Of a stretch of DNA of 64,000 nt, positions 8,829 to 18,300 are shown in pieces (position 1 is the first letter of the stretch; the number at the start of each line of letters is the position of its first letter). The notes below the pieces were generated by a model, which saw only the letters and a list, made by a program, of their open reading frames with translations, had not been told where the DNA came from and searched no databases. Both the position numbers and the translations under genes were made by a program. Source of the stretch: Bordetella petrii (GTDB taxonomy: Bacteria > Pseudomonadota > Gammaproteobacteria > Burkholderiales > Burkholderiaceae_B); contig NZ_JAFMZZ010000001.1 of NCBI RefSeq assembly GCF_017356245.1, positions 1,995,624 through 2,059,623 on the forward strand, written 5' to 3'.

Positions 8829-9833
8829 TTAATACATATTCCGCTTGTAGTCCTGCTGCAGGCCCTTGCGCATCAACCCCGGAATCGACACCATGCCGCG
8901 CGCGATGGCCGCGCCCAGGCCGCGGGTCTTGTTCAGCCTGACGTGCGCGGCGAAGATGGCGGCCGGGTCGATATCGGCCGGCGGCGGGACCGCTGCCCAG
9001 GGGCGGGCCCGCGCCAGCGCGGCGCTGTCGCGCAGGTCGATGGCCGGCGAGACCAGGCTGGTGACCAGTTTGGGCGTCTTGTCCTGCACCGTGAATGACT
9101 GGCGCAGTCCAGGGTCGGCGCTGATCTGCGCGGCGCCCTGCAGCTCCGCCACGCGGGCGCAGCCGGGCACGATCAGCAAGGCCGCCGCCTGCGGCCGCTG
9201 CAGCAGGTTGCGCAGGCTGTCGGTGCGGCGGTTGCCGGGCCGGTCGGCATAGCGGATGCCGCCGTCGTAACACTGCGCCAGTCGGCCCGCGGGGTCGCCC
9301 TTGGGGCTCAGGTCGGTGTGCAGCGCGGCATCGGCGGTGGCCAGGGCCATGAAGCGGCTGGCCGCCACGAAGGCGGCGGCGTCGTCCGGCGGCGCGGCGT
9401 CGTCGGGCCGCCAGAAATCCGAGCGCAACAAGGCCTTGGCGCAGTGCGCATAGCATTCCTGCACGTCGATCACGATGTCGGGGCCTGCCGCGTTCGCCAC
9501 CACGCCATTGATGCGCAGGGTCTCGCCCAGGCCGGGAATCAGGAACAGCAGGCCGGCGCCCCGCCCGGCCTGCGCCTGCCGCGGGTCGTCCAGCGCCGCG
9601 CGCGGCACGCGCAGCTGGCCGGGCCTGGCGGCTGCCGCGAAACCTGGCGCGCCGCCGGCCACGGTTACCTCGACCCGTACGGCATCGCTGAAGCCGGCAA
9701 ACGCCAGCGGCGACGCGGCCAGCCAGCGCTGGGCGTGCGGGTCCAGGTGGTCGATGACCTTCAGGTTGACCGCGTCGGGGCGCGTGCCTATGCGGGCTTC
9801 CAGGGCCTGGACCGTATCGATCATGCTGTCCAT
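8829..9833 (-). CDS. tandem FMN split-barrel (PNPOx-like) flavoprotein
   Basis: A 334-residue cytoplasmic protein with two copies of the pyridoxamine-phosphate-oxidase-like split barrel, each of which usually binds FMN or a related cofactor. The first copy (about residues 20-140) has KVIDHLDPHAQRWLAASP and the LFLIPGLGETLRINGVV motif. The second (about 150-260) has SPKGDPAG and the DRPGNRRTDSLRNLLQRP motif. A flexible C-terminal helix region follows. Split-barrel proteins of other subfamilies (HugZ/HutZ) act in heme use, but this one belongs to the generic predicted flavin-nucleotide-binding group, so a role in heme handling is only suggested by position. It follows the TolC-like gene of the Has operon by 43 bp, with a Fur-like box between. 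No enzymatic activity can be named. Confidence 0.7.
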   Translation of the reverse strand: MDSMIDTVQALEARIGTRPDAVNLKVIDHLDPHAQRWLAASPLAFAGFSDAVRVEVTVAGGAPGFAAAARPGQLRVPRAALDDPRQAQAGRGAGLLFLIPGLGETLRINGVVANAAGPDIVIDVQECYAHCAKALLRSDFWRPDDAAPPDDAAAFVAASRFMALATADAALHTDLSPKGDPAGRLAQCYDGGIRYADRPGNRRTDSLRNLLQRPQAAALLIVPGCARVAELQGAAQISADPGLRQSFTVQDKTPKLVTSLVSPAIDLRDSAALARARPWAAVPPPADIDPAAIFAAHVRLNKTRGLGAAIARGMVSIPGLMRKGLQQDYKRNMY

Positions 9834-9867
9834 CCACGCCTCCAGGGTCGGTGAACAGCCATTTTAT

Positions 9868-9886
9868 AAATGAGAATTATTTCTGT
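9868..9886 (-). promoter_or_regulatory. Fur-like box
   Basis: The sequence AAATGAGAATTATTTCT matches one arm of Fur boxes of the AATGAGAATTATTCTCATT type, while the other arm is degraded. It lies 34-52 bp before the start of the flavoprotein gene and overlaps the end of the TolC-like gene. It suggests that the flavoprotein has its own iron-controlled promoter. Confidence 0.5.
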
Positions 9887-11310
9887 CCATGTATATTCTG
9901 ATGCCGTCCTGCCGGATCGCGCAATGACCGGGCGGGCGGCGCGTCGGCGAACAGGGTGCCGACGCGCACCACGTCGTCCTGGCTGAGCACGCCCGCCTGC
10001 CAACGCAGGGTCAGCCAGGCCAGCAGGTAGTCATAGCGCGCACGGGCCAGGTCGCGCAGCGATTCATACTGCTGGCGTTGCGCATCCAGCACGTCCAGGC
10101 TGGTGCGCTCGCCGCCTTCGACGCTGCGCCGCGTGGCATGGACGCGCTCGGCCGCGGCCTCGGCCGCCTGGCGATAGGCGGCGATGCGCCGCCGGCTGCT
10201 GGATACCGTGTAGTACTGGCGCTCGAGGTCGTCCAGCATGGCCCAGGTCGAGGCCTGCAATTCATGCGCGGCCTCTTCCTGCTGGGCCAGGGCCTGGGCG
10301 CTGGCCGCCGAGGTGTGTCCGCCCGAATAAAGCGGGATGCTCAATTCAATGCCCACCGTGCTGGTGTCGTAGCGCTGCCCGATCTGGTTCTCGGCATTCG
10401 AGTCGGTAAGCTGCTGCCGGGCGTACAGGCGTACTGTGGGGTAGTGGCCGGCGCGCGCGGCGCGATAGCGCTGGCGGCTGGCCTCTACCAGTTGGCGCTG
10501 CGCCGCCAGCTCGGGATTCCTGGTCAGCGCCAGGGCGCGCCAGGCCGCCAGATCGCGCGCATCATCTCGCAGCACGTCCAGGCCGGCCGCATGCAGCGGC
10601 GCCAGCGGCGCGCCGCCCATGGCCGGGCCGGCGATGGCGCGCAACGCATTGCGGGCATCGCGCGCCAGGTCCTGCGCTTCGATGGTTTGCGCCTGCACGA
10701 TGCGCGCGCGGGCTTCGACTTCAACTTGATCGGTGCGCGTGCCCTCGCCGCCGGCCACAAAACGCGCGGCGCGGCGCGCATCTTCGTGCAGCGCCCGTTC
10801 CTGCGCGCGCGCCAGGGCCAGCGCATCGTCGGCATACAGCACATCGGTATAAGCCTGCAGCACGCGCACGGCCAGCGCCTGGTGCGCACGCTCCAGTGTC
10901 AGCCCGGCCGCATCGGCGCGCGCCTGGCCTTCCCGGTACTGGGCGAAGGCGGCCGCGTCGAACAACGGCTGGCTGAGGGTGAAGCCGGATGCGTAGCTGG
11001 AATAGCGGTAGTCCTGCGTGCTGGTGCCCAGCACCGTCTGCTGGCGCGCCTGGGACCAGTTGCGTGCGCGCGTGTAGCGATAACTGAGGTTGGGCAGCAG
11101 GCCGCTGCGGCCCAGGCTCCGCTCTTCGCTGTCGGCGCGTTCGCGCGCCTGCGCGGCCAGCCAGGTGGGGTCGGCGGCGGCGGCCATGTCGTACACCTGG
11201 CGGAAACCCAGCGCTTGCGCCCGCGCGCCGTCGGGCCAGGCGCAGGCCCCGGCCAATGCCAGCACCCGCATCGCCCGCCACCACGCGCTTGCAGCGGCGC
11301 GCCCCCTCAT
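9877..11310 (-). CDS. TolC-family outer-membrane exporter of the hemophore secretion system
   Basis: This is the outer-membrane channel of a type I secretion system, 477 residues from the ATG at 11310. That start is chosen because it overlaps the stop of the adaptor gene as ATGA; an ATG four codons upstream is possible. A signal peptide ends near GARAQALGF. The mature protein has the two long helical repeats of TolC proteins: FTLSQPLFDAAAFAQYREGQ in the first half and ELSIPLYSGGHTSAASAQALAQQEEA in the second. In Serratia, HasA export uses a TolC/HasF protein encoded elsewhere, whereas here the channel is inside the operon, as in the Prt/Apr protease exporters. It should work with the ABC and HlyD-type genes just upstream to release HasA. 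Confidence 0.88.
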   Translation of the reverse strand: MRGRAAASAWWRAMRVLALAGACAWPDGARAQALGFRQVYDMAAAADPTWLAAQARERADSEERSLGRSGLLPNLSYRYTRARNWSQARQQTVLGTSTQDYRYSSYASGFTLSQPLFDAAAFAQYREGQARADAAGLTLERAHQALAVRVLQAYTDVLYADDALALARAQERALHEDARRAARFVAGGEGTRTDQVEVEARARIVQAQTIEAQDLARDARNALRAIAGPAMGGAPLAPLHAAGLDVLRDDARDLAAWRALALTRNPELAAQRQLVEASRQRYRAARAGHYPTVRLYARQQLTDSNAENQIGQRYDTSTVGIELSIPLYSGGHTSAASAQALAQQEEAAHELQASTWAMLDDLERQYYTVSSSRRRIAAYRQAAEAAAERVHATRRSVEGGERTSLDVLDAQRQQYESLRDLARARYDYLLAWLTLRWQAGVLSQDDVVRVGTLFADAPPARSLRDPAGRHQNIHGQK

Positions 11311-12698
11311 GCGTCGCCCCACGCCGAATGGGTGCGGTCCAGCAAAGGCTTGAACAGATAATTCAGCAGCGAGCGCTCGCCGGTGCGCACGAATACTTCC
11401 ACTGGCATGCCGGCCCGCAATGATGCAGCGCCGCCGATGCGCAGCAACTGGCCGGGCGGCACTTCAACCCTCAGGCGGTAGTACGGCTGGCCACTGCGTT
11501 CGTCTTCATAACGGTCGGCCGACAGCAGCGCGACCGTGCCTGCCAGGCGCGGCGTGCGGCTGGTGTCGAACGCCGTGAACATCAGTTCCACCGGCAGGCC
11601 CACCTGCACCTTGTCGACCGAGTCCACCGGCAGGCGGCCCTCGACGATCAGCGGCGCATCGGCAGGCACGATTTCCATCAGGCGCGCGCCCGGCTGCACC
11701 ACCCCGCCCACCGTATGCGCGGCCAGGCCCACCACGGTGCCGCTGGCCGGCGCGCGGATCTCGGTGTGGGCCAGGTCGAACTCGGCGGCCGTCAGCTGCT
11801 GGGCCAGCTGTTCGCGCCGGACGCGCGTTTCGGCCAGATCGGCGCGCACCTCCTGCTGGAATGCGTCGCGGCGCTGGCCTGCGCGCAAAGTCAGCTCGGC
11901 GACCTGCTGGCGGGCCTGGCCCAGCGATCCCAGATCGGCGGCGATCTCGCTGCCCAGCTGGGCCCGCATGCGTTCCAGTTCCAGCAACCGGTTGCGCGGC
12001 ACATAGCCTTCGCGCGCCAGGCCGCGCAGGTTGCCCAGCTGTTCTTGCAGCATGCCGCGCTGGGCGCGCTGGTAGGCCAGCGACGATTCCAGGCCGGCGG
12101 CCAGCGCACGGTTGCCTTGCAGGGTGGCCTGGATGCCGGCCAGCTCGCCCTCCAGCGCGGCGCGGCGGCTGGCGAACAACTGGCGTTCCAGCGCCAGCGC
12201 GCCCGCGGCTTCGGCATGGACGGCGGCATCTGCCGGCAAGGTCACCACGGACAGCCCGTCGCGTTCGGCCAGCAGCCGGGCCTCGCGCGCCCGCGCGGCA
12301 GCCAGCTGGGCGCGCAGGCTTTGTGCTTCGCTGTGGGCGCGTGTGCTGTCCAGCCGCACCACGATCTGGCCGGCCCGCACGGTTTCCCCTTCGCCGACCA
12401 GCAACGCGCCCACCACGCCGCCGCCCAGGCTGTCCACGGCTTGCCGCTCGCCAGTCACCACTACGGTGCCCGGCATGGACACGCCATTGTCCAGCGGCGC
12501 CAGCGCCGCCCAGGCCAGGAATCCGCCGAACCCCAGTGCCAGCACCCACCAGCCGAAACGCGCGGCGCGCGCGGAAGCCGCGGAGTCATCGGTATCGGGC
12601 CGCCCGTGTTCGAGCCCGGGATCGGCGAGGCCGGGCTGCGCGTCCGTGGCGGCGGGCCGCAGGGGCACGACACGGCCGGTACGATGCGGGACGCTCAT
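11307..12698 (-). CDS. hasE: HlyD-family membrane fusion protein of the hemophore exporter
   Basis: A 463-residue periplasmic adaptor that links the inner-membrane ABC transporter to the TolC-like channel. One membrane helix lies at about residues 48-68 (FGWWVLALGFGGFLAWAAL). Then come the first half of a lipoyl domain (PGTVVVTGERQAVDSLGGGVVGALLVGEG), a long alpha-helical hairpin (about 110-290), the second lipoyl half (IRAPASGTVVGLAAHTVGGVV) and a beta-barrel/C-terminal region. The ATG at 12698 overlaps the stop of the ABC gene and the TGA at 11307 overlaps the next ATG, so the three exporter genes are coupled. The symbol rests on the operon that also contains hasA and hasR. Confidence 0.9.
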   Translation of the reverse strand: MSVPHRTGRVVPLRPAATDAQPGLADPGLEHGRPDTDDSAASARAARFGWWVLALGFGGFLAWAALAPLDNGVSMPGTVVVTGERQAVDSLGGGVVGALLVGEGETVRAGQIVVRLDSTRAHSEAQSLRAQLAAARAREARLLAERDGLSVVTLPADAAVHAEAAGALALERQLFASRRAALEGELAGIQATLQGNRALAAGLESSLAYQRAQRGMLQEQLGNLRGLAREGYVPRNRLLELERMRAQLGSEIAADLGSLGQARQQVAELTLRAGQRRDAFQQEVRADLAETRVRREQLAQQLTAAEFDLAHTEIRAPASGTVVGLAAHTVGGVVQPGARLMEIVPADAPLIVEGRLPVDSVDKVQVGLPVELMFTAFDTSRTPRLAGTVALLSADRYEDERSGQPYYRLRVEVPPGQLLRIGGAASLRAGMPVEVFVRTGERSLLNYLFKPLLDRTHSAWGDA

Positions 12699-14476
12699 GC
12701 GCAGGCTCCCGGCAACGGCGCGGCTCCGGCGGTGCCTGTGCCGGCGGCGGCCGGCGGCGCCGGACGCACCAGTACGTTGCGCGTGGCTTCGAAGCGCTGC
12801 GCCCGGCCGTCGCGCAGCAGCAGCATGTGAGTCGTGGCGGCCAGCACCTTGGGGCGATGCGTGATCACCACCACTGTGGCGCCGCGCTCGCGCAGCCGGC
12901 CCAGCGCCTCCAGCAGCGCCTGTTCGCCGGCATCGTCCAGGCTGGCGTTGGGTTCGTCCAGCACCACCAGCGTGGGCGGACCGAATAGCGCGCGCGCCAG
13001 GCCCACGCGCTGGCGCTGTCCGCCGGACAACCCCTGCCCGCCGATGCCCAGCGGTGTGTCGTAGCCCCTGGGCAGCGCCAGGATCATCTCGTGCGCACCG
13101 GCCAGCCGCGCCGCGTCGATCACGCGCGCGGCCAGCGCCTCGCGGTCGTCGCCCGGGTCGGCAAAGCGCGCGATGTTCTCGGCAACCGTGCCGGTGAACA
13201 GTTCCACATCCTGCGACAGGTAGCCCAGCGATTCTCCCAGGCGGCTGCGATCCCATAGCCGCAGATCCGCGCCATCCAGGCGCACCACGCCCGCGCGCGC
13301 CGGCCAGATGCCGGCCAGCAGGCGCGCCAGGCTGGACTTGCCCGAGCCCGACGGCCCGACCACGCCCAGCACCTGCCCCGGCTCCAGCGCCAGCGACACG
13401 TTCACCAGCGACGGCGCGGCCGCGCCCGGCGGCACCACACTGGCGCCTTCGACACGCAGGGAACCGGCAGGCCGCGGCAAGGGCAGCGGCGGCTGCCGCG
13501 CGGGATAGGCATCGAGCAGCGCCTGCAGGCGCTTCCAGGCCAGCCGCGTGCCGCTCCACTGGCGCCACGCGGAGATGACCTGGTCGATGGGGCTGAGCAC
13601 GCGCCCCATCAGGATCGACCCCGCGATCATCACGCCGGGGCTGACGTGGTTCTGCAGCACCAGCCAGGCGCCCAGCCCCAGCACCAGCGACTGCAGCGCG
13701 ATGCGCACGCTTTTGGACACCGCCGCGATGCGGGCGGAGCGCCGGCTGGCCAGCCCCTGCTGTCCCACATAGCCGCGATGCAGGCGCTGCCAGCGCCGGC
13801 GCAGAGCGGCCAGCATGCCCATGGCCTGTATGGTCTCGGCGTTGCGCAACTGTCCTTCCGCCTCGAGACCGGCGCGCACCGACAGTCCGCCGGCCTGGGC
13901 CAGCGGCCCGCGCGACAGGCGCTCGTTCAGCCAGGCCAGGCCGATCAGCAGCAGCGCGCCGGCCAGCGCCAATGCGCCGATCCATGGGTGGAACAGGAAC
14001 ATCACCAGCAGGAACAAGGGAAACCATGGCGCGTCGAAGAACGCGAATACCGAGCTGCCCGTCAGGAACTGGCGCAACGCATTCAAGTCGCCCAGCGCCT
14101 GGCCCGCGTTGGCGGGCGCGCCGGCCAGCCCGCGCTGGAACGCGGCCTCGTGGACACGCGGCCCCAGCGCCGCGTCCAGGCGCGCGCCGACCTGGATGAT
14201 GATCGCGCTGCGCGCGTAGTCCAGCGCCCCCATCAGCGCCAGCAGGCCGACAATCATCAGGCTGAGCATCAGCAGCGTGAACGCGTTGCCCGACGCCAGT
14301 ACGCGGTCGTAGACCTGCAGCATGTACAGAGACGGCGCCAGCATCAGCAGATTGATGGCCGCGCTGAACGCGGCCACACTGCCCCACGCCGCGCGGCACT
14401 GCGCCAGGGCGGCCCTGAGCTCGGACACGGGCTGCCCGTGCGCGGCAGCGCCCACGCGCGCCGGATCTTGCTGCAT
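12695..14476 (-). CDS. hasD: type I secretion ABC transporter (permease-ATPase) for HasA
   Basis: A 593-residue fusion of a six-helix transporter domain (about residues 30-310) and a nucleotide-binding domain, of the HasD/PrtD/AprD class. It recognises the C-terminal signal of its substrate and drives export by ATP hydrolysis. Walker A GPSGSGKSS lies near residue 375, the signature LSGGQRQR near 482 and Walker B LVVLDEPNASLD near 505, with the switch His in VITHRPK. It lacks the N-terminal C39-like domain of toxin exporters. The ATG at 14476 has an AAGGAAC site before it; a longer frame upstream has no better site. It stands 110 bp after hasA, so hasA is the obvious substrate. Confidence 0.92.
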   Translation of the reverse strand: MQQDPARVGAAAHGQPVSELRAALAQCRAAWGSVAAFSAAINLLMLAPSLYMLQVYDRVLASGNAFTLLMLSLMIVGLLALMGALDYARSAIIIQVGARLDAALGPRVHEAAFQRGLAGAPANAGQALGDLNALRQFLTGSSVFAFFDAPWFPLFLLVMFLFHPWIGALALAGALLLIGLAWLNERLSRGPLAQAGGLSVRAGLEAEGQLRNAETIQAMGMLAALRRRWQRLHRGYVGQQGLASRRSARIAAVSKSVRIALQSLVLGLGAWLVLQNHVSPGVMIAGSILMGRVLSPIDQVISAWRQWSGTRLAWKRLQALLDAYPARQPPLPLPRPAGSLRVEGASVVPPGAAAPSLVNVSLALEPGQVLGVVGPSGSGKSSLARLLAGIWPARAGVVRLDGADLRLWDRSRLGESLGYLSQDVELFTGTVAENIARFADPGDDREALAARVIDAARLAGAHEMILALPRGYDTPLGIGGQGLSGGQRQRVGLARALFGPPTLVVLDEPNASLDDAGEQALLEALGRLRERGATVVVITHRPKVLAATTHMLLLRDGRAQRFEATRNVLVRPAPPAAAGTGTAGAAPLPGACA

Positions 14477-14586
14477 TGCAGTTCCTTGGAATGATTCGTC
14501 AATCGGCACGCATGGCGGCGCGCGCCGGCCCGCGGGCCGGGCGGCCGCCACGGCACCCGCCGCCAGGCGGATGCATCAGGCCGCCA

Positions 14587-15192
14587 TTACGCGGCCAGCG
14601 CCAGCTCGGTTTCGGTAGCGGCCGAGCTGCCGACCAGGTCGGCGAAGGCCTGGTCCACGTCCAGGCCGTTGTCTTCCAGCGCGGCGATCAGGCCGCCCTG
14701 GCTGATCGTGCCCGCGCTATCGGACGCGCCGGTCACCGAACCGTTCATCAGGCCCCAGATGATGTCGTGCACGACGTTGGTGCGCCCGTCGGCGATGTCG
14801 CCGTACAAGGGATCATCGAAGGTGAACGTGACGAACGGGTCGACCACGGCGCCGCTGGAGGTGATGCCCGAGCCCAGGGTGATGGACTCCAGCGTGCCCC
14901 ACAGCGTGTGCGCGGTGGGGCCGTCGCCCACGCTGCCGTTGAACGGCGGGAAGTAGTAATGCAGGTCGCCCGTGGCCAGGAACGCGTAGCCGTCGACCGT
15001 GGTGCTGGTAAAGCCGTAGCTGGTTCCGTTGAAGGCGTTGCCGCCGAAGAAACCGCCTTCGTTCGGGCCGCCGGTGTGTTCGCCGGCCACGCCGCTGTTC
15101 TGGAACTCGAGCAGCACGTCGCGCACCGAATCGTCAGCCGAATACCCGAACGGGAAGTTGTCTTCGTCGTAGGCGCTGATGGTTGCACTCAT
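14587..15192 (-). CDS. hasA: secreted heme-binding hemophore HasA
   Basis: A 201-residue extracellular protein that takes heme from hemoglobin and hands it to HasR. It has no N-terminal signal peptide; secretion uses its C-terminus, which ends ELALAA, like the ELLAA end of Serratia HasA. Family landmarks are GGPNEGGFFGG (39-51), the GDLHYYF segment that should carry the heme-ligand Tyr (Tyr79, by alignment with Serratia Tyr75), AHTLWGTLESITLGSGI with the supporting His, and VVHDIIWGLMNG. His39 lies in the flexible loop where the second ligand is found in Serratia (His32), though many hemophores lack it. The ATG at 15192 follows an AGGAG site. Low sequence conservation is normal in this family; the operon makes the call firm. 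Confidence 0.93.
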   Translation of the reverse strand: MSATISAYDEDNFPFGYSADDSVRDVLLEFQNSGVAGEHTGGPNEGGFFGGNAFNGTSYGFTSTTVDGYAFLATGDLHYYFPPFNGSVGDGPTAHTLWGTLESITLGSGITSSGAVVDPFVTFTFDDPLYGDIADGRTNVVHDIIWGLMNGSVTGASDSAGTISQGGLIAALEDNGLDVDQAFADLVGSSAATETELALAA

Positions 15193-15245
15193 ATCAGTAC
15201 TCCTGGATTGCCTGTCATCATCGATGCCGGGACCATGCCCGGCGC

Positions 15246-15325
15246 GGACGGCGCCGTCCATGGACAGGCGCCGTACATGCGAAAGGGCTTCGCATGTTTC
15301 TTGCGGCGGGCCGCGCGGCCCGCCG
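15246..15325 (-). promoter_or_regulatory. hairpin cluster between hasR and hasA
   Basis: Three perfect or near-perfect hairpins lie in the 142-bp gap between hasR and hasA. They are a 22-bp self-complementary stretch at 15304-15325, a 9-bp stem with 5-base loop at 15275-15297 (ACATGCGAA/TTCGCATGT) and a 14-bp palindrome at 15246-15259. On the minus-strand transcript they fall just after the hasR stop and before the hasA ribosome binding site. They have no U tract, so partial termination, or protection of the hasA message so that the hemophore is made in excess, is possible. This is inference. Confidence 0.55.
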
Positions 15326-15334
15326 AGTTCGTCG

Positions 15335-18300
15335 CTAATATCGGATTTCCATGCCCACCAGCACGGTGCGGCCCGGCGCATAGGTGCGCGCCAGCGCATC
15401 GGAATAGCCGTCGCGGTACATGCGGTCGGTCAGGTTCTCGATCGACGCCATCAGCTTGACGTTGTCGGTGGCCTGGTAGCTGGCGTACCAGTCCAGCGTG
15501 AAGTATTTGTTCCAGACCTGCGAGCCGCCGGTGTCGCGGTTGTACCAGCCGTCGCCGCTGTAGGTCAGGCGCACGCCGGTGTCCAGCTTGCGCTCCAGCA
15601 GCCGTACGCCCACCAGCGCCATGCCCTTGTCCACCGGCTTGGCGATGGCGCTGTTGTAGACAAAGTTGCTGCACACGACCTGGTCATCGGCCCAGGCCTG
15701 CCACGACTTGTAGCCCTGCGCCACGGCCATCTGGTGCTCGGGCGTGTAGCTGCCGTCTTCGTTGCGCTGATCGTAGACGCTGCTGCCGGATCCGGCGAAG
15801 TACAGGTCCTGGCAGAATTCGTTGGGCCCGCCGATGTAGTGCGTGTAGCTCAGCCCGCCATAGATCCAGCCCGCGTCGTAGCGGCCTTCGAATTCCAGGC
15901 CCCGAAAGCGCGTGGTGGCGCGGTTGTTGACGAACGCGACCTTGCCGAAACCCATCAGCTGGTTCATGTTCAGGCCGGGCGTGTTGTTGTTCAGCGACGA
16001 GAACAAGTAGTTCTGCGCCTTGGTATCGAAGTAGCCCAGCTTCAACGCCAGCCGGTCGCTGTCGGCCAGCACGTTCTGGAAGATGGTGTTGGCGCCCACT
16101 TCCCAGGTGCGCGAGGTCTCGGGCTCGGCATCCGGGTTGGGATACATGAAGGCGAAGCTGTCGCCCGGGTGCGCGCCCACCATCAGCGACTCGTTGATGG
16201 CCGGCGGGCGCCACGCCTTGCCCCAGCTGGCATAAAGCTCCAGCCAGCTGGCCGGGCGGATGGCGGCCGACAGCGAGGGCAGCAGCTTGCCCTCCGAGCG
16301 ATCCACCTCGCGTTCGTACAGGCCGTTGACCTGTTCCCAGCTGGGTGTGAAGTTCTTGCCGCTGCGATAGTACCCGCGGGGGTCGTGGTCGTTCGCCCAT
16401 GGAATCAGCGCGCTTTCACCGCCGGCCCGGGCCACGCCGCAGCCTTCTTTCCTTATCGCGCTGCTACCCGTGCAGAGGTAGCTCTTCCACATGTCGAACC
16501 GGGTCCGGTATTCGTTGTGGGTGCCCGGCACCTGGGTGTCGCCCTTGAGCCAGTAACGCTCGTAGCGCAGCCCGGCCGACACGGTGTAGAAGTCGTCTTC
16601 CAGCGTCAGGTTGGTGAAGATGCTGCCCATGCTGCGGCGGCCGTGCGGGTTCAGCGGATCGCCCTTGCCATAAGGGTTGTACTGATCCACGGCGCGGCCG
16701 TTGTGGTCGAGCTGCACGTTCGACGTGGCCCGGTCGGAGAAATACTCGATGCCGTAGTTGGCGCTGAGCACGGTCTGCTCGCCCAGCGTGAAGCGCGAGG
16801 TGTTGTCCAGCTGCGCGCCGTAGGTCTTGGTGCGAATGCGGTTGTCGACGCCCAGGCCATAGCTGCAGCGCGCCTTGTAGTCGTCGACGATCGTGGCGCC
16901 CTCGCAATTGCCGCGGTTCCAGGCGCCATCGACCCATTCCCGGATCAGGCCCGGGTCGGTCAGATTGTCCAGGCTGCGCGGATAGCTGGGATCGGTGTAA
17001 TTGCGATTGCTCGTGTCGACGCCATACAGCTTCAGGTTCAAATCCAGCCAGTTATTGCCGGCCGGCCGCAGCTTGTAGTCGAGCGCATAGCTGTCGGACT
17101 CCACGCCCGAGGTGCCCAGGCTGCGCCAGGGCGTGCCGTCGCTCAGCGACTGGCCGGCGTCGGTGACGTTGGAATAGCTGACGCGCGTGCCGATGTAGGT
17201 GAACTGCAGCGACTGGGCCGGGTCCAGCTGCCAGCGCGCCTTGAACAGGTTCGAGTTCTGCCGCTGGCTGGCGAACTTCACGTCGTTGAATTGTTCCAGG
17301 CCGCCATCGACCCAGCCGATATTGTCGTCATCGCCATGCGTGCCGATTTTGTAGTCGCCGATGGAACGCCGCGAATAGGCGGCAAGCAGCTCCAGGTTCT
17401 CGCCCACGCGCGCCGCGCCCGCGGCGCTGCCCAGGAAGTTGACCCCGTTGCCTTCGCCGCCCAGGCCGGTGTTGCCGCGCAGCCGCACGCCCACGTCGTG
17501 GCCGTCGCGCAGAATGTCGGCGAAATCCAGGCTGCGAAAGTCCACCGACCCGGCCAGCGCCCCCGTACTGTGCACATCGGCGCGCACGCCGCGCTCGATC
17601 ACCACTTCCGACAGCAGTTCCGAATCGATGTACATCTCACCGTTGCGCTGCATGTGGCCGTTCTGCACGAAATTCTGCCGCATGCCGTCGATCATCATGT
17701 TGACGCGGCCGAAGTCCTGCATGCCGCGGATGTTCACCGACAGGCCCGGATTCTGGCGGCTGACGGCGCTGGTTACGCCCGGCGTGTCCTGCAGCAGGTC
17801 GGCGGCATGCAGCGCCGGCGTACGATCCATGTCCTGCCGGGTGATCACGCTGACCGCCCGCGGCGTTTCATAGACCCATTGCTCGGGCGCATCGCCCACC
17901 ACCACCACGGCGCCCAGCGCGTGCACCGCCCCGCTGCCGCCGGCGGCCGGACGGTTGTACAGCTGCACGTTCAGGCGATTGCCGCCTTCTTCCAGCCGGT
18001 AGCGATAGCCAATGGGCGCGTCGCCCAGCAGCTGGGTCAACCCGGCCGTGATGCTGTAGCTGCCCTGCAGGGCAACGCTGGTGCGGGCCGCGAGGCTGGC
18101 CTGGCCGATATACAGGTCGATGCCGGCCTGCCGCGCGAAGTCCAGCACGGCCTGCGCCAGGGGTTGCGCGGGAATATTGAAGCGGCGCACCTGGCGGCCG
18201 GCTTCTCCGGCGGGTACGGCGGGCGCCTGTGCACCCGGCGCCGCCCTGGACGGCGCCGGCTGCGGCCAGGCCGCCGGGGCAGCCGACAGCGCCAGGGCGC

